Shown here one piece after another: positions 31,368 to 40,489 of a stretch of 64,000 nucleotides of DNA. Source of the stretch: Pseudomonadota bacterium (GTDB lineage: Bacteria > Pseudomonadota > Gammaproteobacteria > Burkholderiales > Burkholderiaceae_C); the NCBI GenBank assembly GCA_018241405.1, contig JAFEDY010000007.1, positions 1 to 64,000 of the forward strand. The letters run 5' to 3'. The position numbers and the translations under genes were made by a program. The notes under the pieces are model-generated. The model did no database searches. It saw only the letters and a program-made list of their open reading frames with translations, and was not told the origin of the DNA. How positions within the stretch are numbered: position 1 is the first letter of the stretch; each line of letters starts with the position of its first letter.

Positions 31368-32561
31368 CTATTCTGACAATGACGCCTGCTTAATCACTCC
31401 CCGCTCCAGCAAGAGAGTGATTTGCTCATGTGACAGGCCAGCCTCACCCAGAATCTGCAGGGTGTTCTGGCCAATCTCCTGCGGCGGCAGTCGATAGCTG
31501 GCCGGCGTGCGGCTGAGCTTGATCGGCGAGGCTACGGAGCGGAAACCCTCCACCTCGGCCACCATGCCGCGGTGCGCCGTGTGCGGGTGGTTGAGCGCCT
31601 CGACCACGTTCTGGATCACGCCACAGGGCACGCCCACCGACACCAACTTCTGGAACAGCGCCTGCGCATCGAAGCCGCTGAAGGCGCGTTGCAGATCCTG
31701 CTTGAGTTCGAAGCGGTGCACCGCACGCTGGGCATTGGTGACATAGCGCTCATCCTCGGCCAGCCGCGCATGGCCCACGGCCTGGCACAGGCGCTGGAAT
31801 TGGCCGTTGTTGCCCACGGCCAGATAAATGGGTTCGGTGGCGGTGGCGTAGGTGTCGTAGGGCGCGATATTGGGATGGCCGTTGCCCGAGCGCTGCGGCG
31901 CGCGCCCGGTGAACAAGGTGTTGATGGAGTGCGGATACAACGAAAAGATCGCGTTATCGAACAGCGCCGACTCCACCGACTGGCCCCGGCCGCTGCGCTC
32001 GCGCTCGTGCAGCGCCATCAGGATGCCAATGACGGCGTTGAGCCCCGTGGTCACGTCCACGATGGGCACGCCCATGCGCGTGGCCACGCCGTCGGGATCG
32101 CCGTTGATGCTCATGAGCCCGCTAATCGCCTGCACCGCGGCGTCGTAGCCCGGCAGCCCGCCCAACGGGCCGCTGGCGCCGAAGCCGGTCACGCGGCAGT
32201 GGATCAGGCGTGGGAAGCGCTCGCGCAGCAACTCGTCGTAGCCCATGCCCCAGCGCTCCAGCGTGCCGACCTTGAAGTTCTCGATCAGCACGTCGGCGTC
32301 CTGCAGCAGGCGCAGCACCACGTCGCGCCCCTCGGGCTCGGACAGATCCACGCACACGGTGCGCTTGTTGCGGTTGATGCCGGCGAAGTACGAGGCCATG
32401 CCGGCATCGTTGAACGGAGGCCCCCAGGTGCGGGTTTCGTCGCCCGCGGGGCCTTCGACCTTGACGACATCCGCCCCATGGTCGCCCAGGATCTGCGCGC
32501 ACAGCGGCCCGCCCAGCACGCGCGACAGATCCACCACCTTCAAACCATCCAATGACGCCAT
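31368..32561 (-). CDS. CaiB/BaiF family CoA-transferase (class III)
   Basis: A 397-residue formyl-CoA-transferase-fold enzyme that moves CoA between acyl groups. N-terminal LDGLKVVDLSRVLGGPLCAQILGDHGADVVKVEGPAGDETR is the family hallmark; the catalytic Asp is expected in the GLPGYDAAVQAISGLMSINGD region. The start at 32561 has AGGAGG 5 nt upstream. It lies 9 bp downstream of the enoyl-CoA hydratase gene and so is in its operon. In an Atu-like setting it could activate a branched-chain acid to its CoA thioester. The acceptor acid is unknown. Confidence 0.9.
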   Translation of the reverse strand: MASLDGLKVVDLSRVLGGPLCAQILGDHGADVVKVEGPAGDETRTWGPPFNDAGMASYFAGINRNKRTVCVDLSEPEGRDVVLRLLQDADVLIENFKVGTLERWGMGYDELLRERFPRLIHCRVTGFGASGPLGGLPGYDAAVQAISGLMSINGDPDGVATRMGVPIVDVTTGLNAVIGILMALHERERSGRGQSVESALFDNAIFSLYPHSINTLFTGRAPQRSGNGHPNIAPYDTYATATEPIYLAVGNNGQFQRLCQAVGHARLAEDERYVTNAQRAVHRFELKQDLQRAFSGFDAQALFQKLVSVGVPCGVIQNVVEALNHPHTAHRGMVAEVEGFRSVASPIKLSRTPASYRLPPQEIGQNTLQILGEAGLSHEQITLLLERGVIKQASLSE

Positions 32562-32570
32562 GACGGCCTC

Positions 32571-33428
32571 CTATGCAAGATCCAATGCCGACAGATCGCC
32601 GGCCGCATTCCAATGCGCTGGCCGCTTTTCCTTGGCGGCGCTCACGCCCTCCATCGCCTCCGAGCGCATCTGCCGGGCGAACAGCTCCGCGGCCTCGTCC
32701 AGGTAGCCCTGCAGCGCGCCGCTCGCCTGCAGCGGCGCCACGGGCAGCCGGCCCAGCATGCGCTTGGTACAGGCCGAGGCCTGGGGCGCGGTGGCGACGA
32801 TGGACTCCAGCACCTGCCGCGTGAGCTCTCCCAGCACCTGGTGCGATGGCGCCACATAGTCCAGCAGGCCGATGCGGTAGGCCTCGACCGCGTCGATGCG
32901 CCGCCCGGTCAGCACCAGCCGCCGGGCCGCGGGCAGGCCCAGGCGCGCCACGACGAACGGCAGGATCTGCCCCGGCACCAGGCCGATCGCGGCCTCGGGA
33001 AAACCGAACCTGGCCTCGGGCGAACCGATGGCGATGTCCACCGCGCAGGCCAGGCCCGCGCCGCCGCCCATGGCCGCGCCCTGGATGCAGGCCACGGTCA
33101 CCTGCGGCACGTTCACCAGCTGGGTCAGGAACTCGCCGTAGCGGCGGTTGCCGGCGGCGATGGGATCGCGCCCGTCGGGCCCCGCCGCCGCGGCCAGCCT
33201 GTCGCCCAGGTTGCCCAGGTTGCCCCCGGCGCTGAACGCCGGGCCTGCGGCCGTCAGCAGGATGATGCGCACCCCGTCTTGGCCAGATGCCTCGCCCACC
33301 GCCGCGGACAATGCCTGCACCATCTCCGCCCCCAGGGGGTTGCGGGCATCGCCACGGTTGAGATGGATGCGAGCCACCGGCCCCACGCGGGACGTGCGCA
33401 CCCAGGCGTCGCTGTCTTTTGCTTGCAT
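32571..33428 (-). CDS. Enoyl-CoA hydratase/isomerase family protein (AtuE-like)
   Basis: A crotonase-fold enzyme of 285 residues. Oxyanion-hole motifs are FSAGGNLGNLGD and IQGAAMGGGAGLACAVDIAIG, followed by ARFGFPEAAIGLVPGQILPFVVARLG; the Glu of FPEAAIGL is a candidate catalytic acid. AGAGG stands 7 nt before the start at 33428. The 3' neighbour is a CoA-transferase and the divergent neighbour a LysR regulator. In the Atu pathway, AtuE hydrates isohexenylglutaconyl-CoA; in leucine breakdown the equivalent acts on 3-methylglutaconyl-CoA. Either could apply here. Confidence 0.88.
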   Translation of the reverse strand: MQAKDSDAWVRTSRVGPVARIHLNRGDARNPLGAEMVQALSAAVGEASGQDGVRIILLTAAGPAFSAGGNLGNLGDRLAAAAGPDGRDPIAAGNRRYGEFLTQLVNVPQVTVACIQGAAMGGGAGLACAVDIAIGSPEARFGFPEAAIGLVPGQILPFVVARLGLPAARRLVLTGRRIDAVEAYRIGLLDYVAPSHQVLGELTRQVLESIVATAPQASACTKRMLGRLPVAPLQASGALQGYLDEAAELFARQMRSEAMEGVSAAKEKRPAHWNAAGDLSALDLA

Positions 33429-33468
33429 CGAAAACCTCTTTCCAAAGAGCTACCTACAATCGCCGCGC

Positions 33469-34323
33469 ATGAGCAAGGGCATGCGCAACCTCGATATCGG
33501 CCTGCTGCGTACCTTCGTGGCGGTGGCGGAGCGCGAGACATTCACCCACGCCGCCGAAAAGGTCTACCGCACGCAGGCGGCCGTGTCCCAGCAGATGCAG
33601 AAACTCGAATCCGTTCTGGGCTGCGCGCTGTTCGAGCGCGTGGGCCGGCGCAAGAAGCTGACGGTGGAAGGCGTGCGGCTGCTGGAATACGCGCGCCGCA
33701 TGGTTGGCCTTAACGACGAGGCCTACCGCGTCATCACCCAGCAGGCGGCCACCCAGCCCGTGAAGATTGGCGCCTGCGCCGACGCCGTGGACACCCTGCT
33801 GCCCGCCTACCTGGAGATCTGCGCGCAGAACTTTCCCACCCTGAGCATCGACATCCAGGTCGGCCGCAGCCGCTGGCTGGCGTCGGCGCTGCGCAAGGGC
33901 GACATCGACCTGATGCTGGACATCACCCCGCACCCCGAGTTCGCGCACACGGTGCTGCGCACCTCGCCCGTGGCCTGGATCGCTGGTGCGCGCTACCACC
34001 CGCGGGCCAGCGCCTCGGTGCCGCTGATCCTGATGGAGGCGGCCTGCCCTTTTCGCAGCAGCATGGTGCAGGCGCTGACCGAGGCCGACATTCCCTGGCA
34101 CGCGGCCTTCGAGACATCGACCCTGGCCGGCGTGCGCGCCGCGCTGCGCGCCGGGCTGGGCGTCACGGCGCGGACCGTGGAAATGCTGGCGCCCGACCTG
34201 CGCGTGCTCGACCCGCAGGCCCGCCTGCTGGCGCTGCCGCCGATCAGCTTCTGCCTGTACTGGCGCGCCGACGCCAGCCACGAAAGCGCAATGAAGGTTC
34301 GCCATCTCATCGCACCCGATTAG
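33469..34323 (+). CDS. LysR-family transcriptional regulator
   Basis: A 284-residue LTTR. The winged helix at residues about 6-65 (NLDIGLLRTFVAVAERETFTHAAEKVYRTQAAVSQQMQKLESVLG) is followed by a periplasmic-binding-like effector domain (VKIGACADAVDTLLPAYLEIC). It is divergent from the hydratase/CoA-transferase pair, with only 40 bp between starts, the classical LysR arrangement. It is convergent with the Bug receptor gene, whose stop overlaps its own by 4 bp. It likely controls this acyl-CoA cluster. The inducer would be an intermediate acyl-CoA or acid. Confidence 0.93.
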   Translation: MSKGMRNLDIGLLRTFVAVAERETFTHAAEKVYRTQAAVSQQMQKLESVLGCALFERVGRRKKLTVEGVRLLEYARRMVGLNDEAYRVITQQAATQPVKIGACADAVDTLLPAYLEICAQNFPTLSIDIQVGRSRWLASALRKGDIDLMLDITPHPEFAHTVLRTSPVAWIAGARYHPRASASVPLILMEAACPFRSSMVQALTEADIPWHAAFETSTLAGVRAALRAGLGVTARTVEMLAPDLRVLDPQARLLALPPISFCLYWRADASHESAMKVRHLIAPD

Positions 34324-35342
34324 GGTTGCTGCATCCCGGCTTCGATGATGATCCGGCCCCAGTCCCTGGTGTCGCGTGCCTGCAGCTGCAGCAGGTGCTC
34401 GGGGGAGACCGGCGTGGGCACCAGGCCTTTCTTGACGAGGAAGTCCTGCCCCGCGGGCGACCCCAGCGCCTCGCCCACCCAGCGCGACAGCGCGGCCGAC
34501 ACCGGCTGCGGCGTGGTGGCCCTGGCGCTCCAGATCGCGATCCAGGAGCTGACGTCGAAGCCCGGATAGCCCAGCTCGGCCACGGTGGGCACGTCCGGCA
34601 GGCTGGCGATGCGCTCGCTGCTCGACAGCGCCAGCGCCCGCACCGTGCCGGCCTTGATCTGCGGCAGCGCCGTCAGCATGTCGCAGAAGTAGTAGTCGAA
34701 CTGGCCGCCGATCAGGTCCGTCATGGCCTGGGCGCTGCTCTTGTAGGGCACGTTCACCGCATTGATCTTGGTGAGCTGCTTGAAACGCTCGCCCGCGATG
34801 CGCCCGCCCACGTTGGCGCTGGCGAACGACAGGGTCTGCCCGTCCTTGCGGGCCCAGGCCAGAAAGTCCGTGACCGTGGCCTGCGCAATGCGCTTGGGGT
34901 TGACCAGCATCGCGTACGGCGTATTGGCCATAGTGGCCAGCGGCGTGAAGTCCTTGTCCGGGTCGTAGGCCAGCTTCTTGTAAATCGTGGCGTTGGCCGC
35001 ATGGGTGGACGAGCCCGACACCAGCAAGTTGTAGGCATCGGTCGGCGCGCGCACCACGGCCTCGGCCGCGATGTTGCCGTCCGCCCCGGGGCGGTTCTCC
35101 ACGATCACCGGCTTGCCGCCCCGCTGGGCGATGGCCTCGCCCACGTAGCGCGTAATGGCGTCCGAGGCGCCGCCCGCCCCATAGGCGACGATGATACGCA
35201 CCTGCTTGTCGAGCTTGAAGTCGGTGGCGCCCACGCCCTGGGCCAGGGCGGGCAGGCCCGCCGCCATGCCCAACCCCATGGCGCCCGCGCTGCGCAGCAG
35301 TTCGCGGCGTGACAACCGGAACTCGTGATTCAGTATCTGCAT
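34320..35342 (-). CDS. Bug/TctC-family tripartite tricarboxylate transporter receptor
   Basis: Periplasmic solute receptor (340 residues) of the Bug family, which is greatly expanded in betaproteobacteria. The N-terminus MQILNHEFRLSRRELLRSAG has a twin-Arg-like SRRELLR motif before the hydrophobic stretch, so export may be by Tat. Mature motifs: VRIIVAYGAGGASDAITRYV, VIVENRPGADGNIAAEAV and HAANATIYKKLAYDPDKDFTP. The start 35342 follows a GGAGACAG sequence. It is the last gene of the atu-like operon (35 bp after atuA), suggesting uptake of the pathway's substrate. No membrane subunits are nearby. Confidence 0.93.
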   Translation of the reverse strand: MQILNHEFRLSRRELLRSAGAMGLGMAAGLPALAQGVGATDFKLDKQVRIIVAYGAGGASDAITRYVGEAIAQRGGKPVIVENRPGADGNIAAEAVVRAPTDAYNLLVSGSSTHAANATIYKKLAYDPDKDFTPLATMANTPYAMLVNPKRIAQATVTDFLAWARKDGQTLSFASANVGGRIAGERFKQLTKINAVNVPYKSSAQAMTDLIGGQFDYYFCDMLTALPQIKAGTVRALALSSSERIASLPDVPTVAELGYPGFDVSSWIAIWSARATTPQPVSAALSRWVGEALGSPAGQDFLVKKGLVPTPVSPEHLLQLQARDTRDWGRIIIEAGMQQP

Positions 35343-35377
35343 GGTCTGTCTCCTTGGTATCGCTATGGAAAGAACAC

Positions 35378-37162
35378 TCACCTGGGAATCAGGTCTTCGG
35401 GGCAATCGATCTCCATGTCCAGCAACATCTGCGCGTAGCACTTGCCCAGCGGATCCGAGCGCAGGCTGCACGATCCGCCGCCGCCCAGCGCGCGGCGCAG
35501 CACGAAGTTGAAGGCGCCCAGGCCCGGCAGCTCATAGCGCTGCACCGGCCCCTGTACGAGGTGGGCGAAGTACTGCAGCACCCGCTCGGCGGTGAGCTGC
35601 TCGCGCAGCACCGGCAGCCATTGCGGCGCGCGGGCCACCAGGCCGATGTTGGCGTCGTCGCCCTTGTCGCCGCTGCGGCCATGGGCGATGCAGCCCAGCG
35701 CGATGCGCACCGTGGGGCCGGTGGCAGCGGCGACCGTGGCCGTGGGCGCGGGCGGGTTGGGCACGACCGGCGCCGCCGCGGCATCGATCACCTCGACCAC
35801 CACCGGCGCCTCGTCCGGCGCGGCCTGCACCCGCACCGCGACCGCCGCCTTGGGCAGCAGAAAGGACGCGGTGCGGATGATGCTCTGCACGTCGGAGCGG
35901 CCGCCGAAATGGCTGCGCGTCCCCGGCCCCATCGAAGTGCCGGCGGACGAGGCTTCCTTCTGCAGGAAGGCCAGCGCGCGCTTGTCCCGGTGCTGGGCGG
36001 CGATGCGCAGCACGATCTCGCGGCTCTCGGCCACGCGGCGATGCGGGCCGTACATGGACTCGGCGCCCAGCAGCTCGACCAGGGTGTCCTCATAGTCGGC
36101 AAAGCCCGCCGCCTGCATCTGCCGGCGGGTGCGCGCCAACAGCGCGTCGGCCGTGCGCTGCGCCTTGGCCAGCGCACGCTGGCCGCGGATGGCCATCATG
36201 ATGGCGATCTGCCAGCCCTGCTGGTAGGTGGCCGTCACCTTGTAGCGGCCGCCAGGTGCACGGCCGCGCGCGCCCTGCACCCGCACGCGCCCACCCTCCA
36301 GGTCGGTGATCTCCACCTGCGTGAAGTCGCAGACCACGTCGGGCAGCTCGTAGGCCGCAGGGTCGCCTATCTCGTACAGCAGCTGCTCGCCCACCGTCTG
36401 CCGCGTGACCAGGCCGCCCGCGCCCTCGGGCTGCGACAGTTCGAAGCCGCCGTCGGCCTGCAGCCGCACCAGCGGGTAGCCGATGTCGGCCCAGTCGGGC
36501 ACCTGCTCCCAGTCGGTGAACAGGCCACCGGTGGCCTGCGCGCCGCATTCCACCAGATGGCCGGCGAGGCTGGCCTGCGCGAGCCGGTCGTAGTCCGTCA
36601 GATGCCAGCCGAACTCGTGGATGGCGATGCCCAGCAGCGTGGCGCTGTCCACGCAGCGGCCGGTGACCACAATGTCAGCCCCCGCCGCCAGCGCCTGCGC
36701 GATGGGCGCGGCGCCCAGGTAGGCATTGGCCGACATCAGCGCGGGCAGGCCCTGCGTGGGCTCGCCGCCCCAGGGCTCGAATTGCGGCTGCAGCGCCAGC
36801 ACGTCGTCACCGGTGACTATGACCACCTTCAGCTCGACGCCCTGCTCGCGCGCCAGCGCCAGGATGGCGTCGCGGCAGCCCGCCGGGTTCAGGCCGCCGG
36901 CGTTGGAGACCAGGCGTATGCCCTTGGCTTTGATCTCGCGCAGGTGCGGGCCGACGGCGGCGGTGACGAAGTCGGTCGCATAACCCAGCTCCGGCGCGCG
37001 CAGCCGGGCGCGCTGCAGGATGGACATGGTGGTCTCGGCCAGGTAGTCGAACACCAGGTATTGCAGTCCCGGCTGGCGCAGCAGCTGTGGTACGGCGATC
37101 TGCGAGTCGCCCCAGAAGCCAGAGGCGCCACCAATCAACACGGTTTTGGCCATCGCACTCAT
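35378..37162 (-). CDS. atuA: AtuA-family protein (DUF1446; acyclic terpene utilization)
   Basis: A 594-residue protein of the AtuA/DUF1446 family, required for citronellol/geraniol breakdown in Pseudomonas; its exact reaction is not known. Conserved stretches are LIGGASGFWGDSQIAVPQLL, VSNAGGLNPAGCRDAI, VVTGRCVDSATLLGIAIHEFGW and GCIAHGRSGDKGDDANIGLVAR; the last belongs to the C-terminal AtuA-like domain. Between them (about 460-480) is a Pro/Ala linker. The start at 37162 has AAGGAGACGTC before ATG and overlaps the stop of the carboxylase subunit by 4 bp. Confidence 0.93.
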   Translation of the reverse strand: MSAMAKTVLIGGASGFWGDSQIAVPQLLRQPGLQYLVFDYLAETTMSILQRARLRAPELGYATDFVTAAVGPHLREIKAKGIRLVSNAGGLNPAGCRDAILALAREQGVELKVVIVTGDDVLALQPQFEPWGGEPTQGLPALMSANAYLGAAPIAQALAAGADIVVTGRCVDSATLLGIAIHEFGWHLTDYDRLAQASLAGHLVECGAQATGGLFTDWEQVPDWADIGYPLVRLQADGGFELSQPEGAGGLVTRQTVGEQLLYEIGDPAAYELPDVVCDFTQVEITDLEGGRVRVQGARGRAPGGRYKVTATYQQGWQIAIMMAIRGQRALAKAQRTADALLARTRRQMQAAGFADYEDTLVELLGAESMYGPHRRVAESREIVLRIAAQHRDKRALAFLQKEASSAGTSMGPGTRSHFGGRSDVQSIIRTASFLLPKAAVAVRVQAAPDEAPVVVEVIDAAAAPVVPNPPAPTATVAAATGPTVRIALGCIAHGRSGDKGDDANIGLVARAPQWLPVLREQLTAERVLQYFAHLVQGPVQRYELPGLGAFNFVLRRALGGGGSCSLRSDPLGKCYAQMLLDMEIDCPEDLIPR

Positions 37163-39180
37163 GACGTCTCCTTGTCCTGCTCGCTGTCCACTTCCAGCAC
37201 GGCCTGGCCGGCGTTCAGCTGCTGGCCCTCACTGACATGCAGCCGCGCGATGCGGCCCGCGCAGGGCGCGGCCAGCGGCATTTCCATCTTCATGGACTCG
37301 ATGACCACCAGCGGGTCGCCCTGCGCCACCTCCTGCCCCTCGCTTGCGAGCACCGCGATCACGCGGCCGCTCATGGGCGCGCGCAGTAGGCCGCTTGCCT
37401 GCCGTGCGCCGGCGGCCTCGAAGCGCCCGAGGCGCTCGAAAACGAAGGCGTCCGCGCCGTCCTGCACCCACAGCCGGGCCGCGGTCTCCTGCCAGCACGC
37501 CAGTTCGCGGTAGATGCCGTCGACGGACAGCCCCAGGCGGGCGCCGCCCTCGCCGCCCGCCCAGCGCAGATGGCCGACCTGCCAGCTGGCTACCTGCACA
37601 TCCGCAGCCACCTTGCCCGGCGCGCGTTCGCTGCATTGCAGCGCCAGGCCCGCGGCGCCGGACGCCAGTGTGCATTGCACGGCCCGGCCCTCGGCGCCGG
37701 CGCCGGCGGTGGCGTCGCGCAGCCACAGCGAGCGTCCGCCCAGGCGCTCCTCTGGCCCGGCCATGGACGCCTTCACCGCGCCGCCCAGCACCAGCGCCGC
37801 AGCCGCCAGCGCATGCGCCGAGGGCGCGCGCCGCCAGAACGGCTGCTGCAGATCTTCTTGCGCGAGGAAGTCTGTGGTCACCTGTCCGGCCGCAAAGCGC
37901 GGGTGCCGCAGGCAGCGCGCCAGGAACCCCTGGTTGGTGCGCACGCCCAGCGCCGTGGTGCGCTCGCAGGCCTGCGCCAGCTGGGCGATGCAGGCCGCGC
38001 GGCTCTCGCCCCAGGCCATGAGCTTGGCCACCATAGAGTCGTAGAACGGGCTGATCGCCATGCCGCTTTGCAATGCGCTGTCGGTGCGGATGTCGGCGGG
38101 CGCTTGCCAGTCGCCCACGGTACCCACCTGCGGCAGGAAGCCGGCCCAGGGGTCTTCGGCGCACAGGCGCAGCTCGATCGCATGGCCCTTGAGCTGCACG
38201 TCCTGCTGGCGCAAGGCCAGCGCCTCGCTCTGGGCGACGCGGATCTGCTGCTCCACCAGGTCCAGCCCCGTCACCAGCTCGGTCACGCCGTGCTCCACCT
38301 GCAGCCGGGTGTTCATCTCCATGAAGTAGAAGCGCTTGTCTTCGTCGAGCAGGAACTCCAGCGTGCCCACGCCGGTGTAGCCAATGGCTTCGCAGGCCTG
38401 GCGCGCCACCTGGCCCATGGCCTCGCGCAGCTTGGCGTCGACCGCGGGCGAAGGCGCCTCCTCGATCAGCTTCTGGAAGCGCCGCTGCGTGGAGCAGTCG
38501 CGCTCGCCCAGGTGCAGGCAGCGGCCGTGCTCGTCGCACAGCACCTGCACCTCGATGTGCCGGCCGCGCTCGATGGCGCGCTCGATGATGATCTCGTCGG
38601 AGCCGAAGGCGCCCGCCGCCTCGGACTGGGCCTGGCGGAACATCTCGGCCAGCTCGCCCGCCTCGCGCACCACGCGCATGCCGCGCCCGCCGCCGCCGGC
38701 CGCGGCCTTGAGGATGACCGGAAAGCCGATGCGCCGCGCCGCCGCGGCGACCTGCTCCTGCGTGGCGCAGCCCTGCTCGCCCGGCACCGTGGGCACGCCC
38801 GCAGCCTGCATGGCCTGCTTGGCCTGGGCCTTGTTGCCCATGAGCGCAATCACGCGCGCCGTGGGGCCGACGAAGACCAGGCCCGCGTCGGCCACGGCCT
38901 GGGCAAACTCGGCGTTCTCGGACAGGAAGCCGTAGCCTGGGTGGATGGCCTGCGCACCACTGCGGCGGCAGGCCTCGATCAGCGCGGCGCCGTTGCGGTA
39001 GCTCTGGTCGGCCGGCGCGGGGCCGATGTGCACGGCCAGGTCCGCGGCGCGCACATGGGGGCTGTGCGCGTCGGCGTCCGAATACACGGCCACCGTGCGC
39101 AGGCCCATGCGCCGCGCGGTGCGCAGTATGCGCAGGGCGATCTCGCCCCGGTTGGCCACAAGCAGCGTGTCGAAACGCAT
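37159..39180 (-). CDS. atuF: Acyl-CoA carboxylase biotin-containing alpha subunit (AtuF/LiuD-like)
   Basis: The 673-residue subunit joins biotin carboxylase and biotin carrier domains. The carboxylase part has FDTLLVANRGEIALRILRTARRMG, the ATP-grasp loop AAAGGGGRGMRVV and EMNTRLQVEHGVTELVTGLDLV. The carrier end holds the biotin Lys in VIESMKMEMPLAAP near residue 638. It partners the carboxyltransferase encoded at 40490. Relatives carboxylate geranyl-CoA (AtuF), 3-methylcrotonyl-CoA (LiuD) or propionyl-CoA; neighbouring atuA favours a geranyl-CoA-type role. ATG 39180 is the start; upstream sequence in the same frame is not conserved. Confidence 0.9.
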   Translation of the reverse strand: MRFDTLLVANRGEIALRILRTARRMGLRTVAVYSDADAHSPHVRAADLAVHIGPAPADQSYRNGAALIEACRRSGAQAIHPGYGFLSENAEFAQAVADAGLVFVGPTARVIALMGNKAQAKQAMQAAGVPTVPGEQGCATQEQVAAAARRIGFPVILKAAAGGGGRGMRVVREAGELAEMFRQAQSEAAGAFGSDEIIIERAIERGRHIEVQVLCDEHGRCLHLGERDCSTQRRFQKLIEEAPSPAVDAKLREAMGQVARQACEAIGYTGVGTLEFLLDEDKRFYFMEMNTRLQVEHGVTELVTGLDLVEQQIRVAQSEALALRQQDVQLKGHAIELRLCAEDPWAGFLPQVGTVGDWQAPADIRTDSALQSGMAISPFYDSMVAKLMAWGESRAACIAQLAQACERTTALGVRTNQGFLARCLRHPRFAAGQVTTDFLAQEDLQQPFWRRAPSAHALAAAALVLGGAVKASMAGPEERLGGRSLWLRDATAGAGAEGRAVQCTLASGAAGLALQCSERAPGKVAADVQVASWQVGHLRWAGGEGGARLGLSVDGIYRELACWQETAARLWVQDGADAFVFERLGRFEAAGARQASGLLRAPMSGRVIAVLASEGQEVAQGDPLVVIESMKMEMPLAAPCAGRIARLHVSEGQQLNAGQAVLEVDSEQDKETS

Positions 39181-39194
39181 GGTGACTCCTCCGC

Positions 39195-40358
39195 TCAGGC
39201 CCGCTTGGGCAGGATGCCCATGTGCTTGCAGATGATGGTCAGCATGATCTCGTCGGCGCCGCCGCCGATCGAGATCAGGCGCAGATCGCGCCAGGCGCGC
39301 GAGACCTTGTTCTCCCAGGTGAAGCCCATGCCGCCCCAGTACTGCAGGCACGAGTCGGGCACCTCGCGGCACAGGCGTCCGGCCTTGAGCTTGGCCATCG
39401 AGGCCAGCTCCGTCATGTCGCCGCCGTCCATGTGCACCTGGGCCGCGCGATAGATCAGCGAGCGCAGCATCTCCACCTCGGTCTTCAGCTCGGCCAGGCG
39501 GAAATGCACCACCTGGTTGTCCAGGATGGAGCGGCCGAAGGCCTTGCGCTGGCGCGTGTACTCGATGGTCTCGTTGATCACGTTGGACAGCGCCGTCACG
39601 CGCCGCGTGGCGCCGCTCAGGCGCTCCTCCTGGAACTGGCGCATCTGGTAGGTGAAGCCCTTGCCCTCCTCGCCGATGCGGTAGCGCTGCGGCACGCGCA
39701 CCTCGTCGAAGAAGACCTGCGCCGTGTCCGACGCCCACATGCCCACCTTCTTGATCTTCTGCATGCTGATGCCGGGACGCAGCTTGCCGTTCTCGCGCAG
39801 CGGCAAGCAGATCAGCGACTTGTTGCGGTGCACGTCGCCCTCGCTGGTGTTGGCCAGCAGGCACATCCAGTCGGCCTGGGTGGCGTTGGTGATCCACATC
39901 TTCGAGCCGTTGATGACGTAGTCGTCGCCGTCCTTGCGCGCCGTGGTCTTGAGCGAGGCCACGTCCGAGCCCGCGCCTGATTCGGACACGCCCAGGCACA
40001 CCACCTGGTCGCCCGCCACCGTGGGCTTGAGGAACAGTTCGCGCAGCTCGTCTGAGCCGAAGTGCGTGAGCGCCGGCGTCGCCATGTCGGTCTGCACCGC
40101 AATCGCCATGCCCACGCCGCCCGAGCTGATGCCGCCAATGGCCTCGCAGAACGCGATCTCGTAGCTGTAGTCCAGCCCCATGCCGCCGAACTCCACCGGC
40201 TTGTTCACGCCCAGGAAGCCGGCCGAGCCCAGCTTCTTGAACACCTCGTGCGCGGGGAAAATCTCAGCCGCCTCCCACTCATCCACGTACGGCTCGATCT
40301 CGCGCTCGATCAGCTTGCGCACGCTGTCCTGCAGGGCGATGTGGTCGGAAGTCATCAT
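39195..40358 (-). CDS. Acyl-CoA dehydrogenase (AtuD/isovaleryl-type)
   Basis: A 387-residue flavoprotein that introduces the alpha-beta double bond into an acyl-CoA. FAD and substrate motifs: VVCLGVSESGAGSDVASLKTTA, YVINGSKMWITNATQADWMC, RRVTALSNVINETIEYTRQR and QYWGGMGFTWENKVSRAWRD. The catalytic base is probably a Glu in the last region, where the E of TWENKV lies. AAAGGAGA precedes the start MMTSD. It is 14 bp upstream of the biotin subunit gene. In an Atu-like pathway it would act on citronellyl-CoA; isovaleryl-CoA is the leucine-pathway alternative. Confidence 0.9.
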   Translation of the reverse strand: MMTSDHIALQDSVRKLIEREIEPYVDEWEAAEIFPAHEVFKKLGSAGFLGVNKPVEFGGMGLDYSYEIAFCEAIGGISSGGVGMAIAVQTDMATPALTHFGSDELRELFLKPTVAGDQVVCLGVSESGAGSDVASLKTTARKDGDDYVINGSKMWITNATQADWMCLLANTSEGDVHRNKSLICLPLRENGKLRPGISMQKIKKVGMWASDTAQVFFDEVRVPQRYRIGEEGKGFTYQMRQFQEERLSGATRRVTALSNVINETIEYTRQRKAFGRSILDNQVVHFRLAELKTEVEMLRSLIYRAAQVHMDGGDMTELASMAKLKAGRLCREVPDSCLQYWGGMGFTWENKVSRAWRDLRLISIGGGADEIMLTIICKHMGILPKRA

Positions 40359-40489
40359 GATGGGGTCTCCTTTGGAAAAAATGTGAGCTGCCGGCGCTCT
40401 TCATTCCTTTGTTTCTGAATGAAAAACGCCTGAAAATCTTTGATAGCAAGTGCTGGCAGCTCTTTTTTTGAACTGCCGCGCCGCGCCCG

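Noticed and set aside
37570..39453. A 627-codon plus-strand frame opposite the biotin carboxylase subunit
   Set aside because: The complementary strand encodes a full, motif-rich carboxylase; this frame is an echo of high third-position GC.
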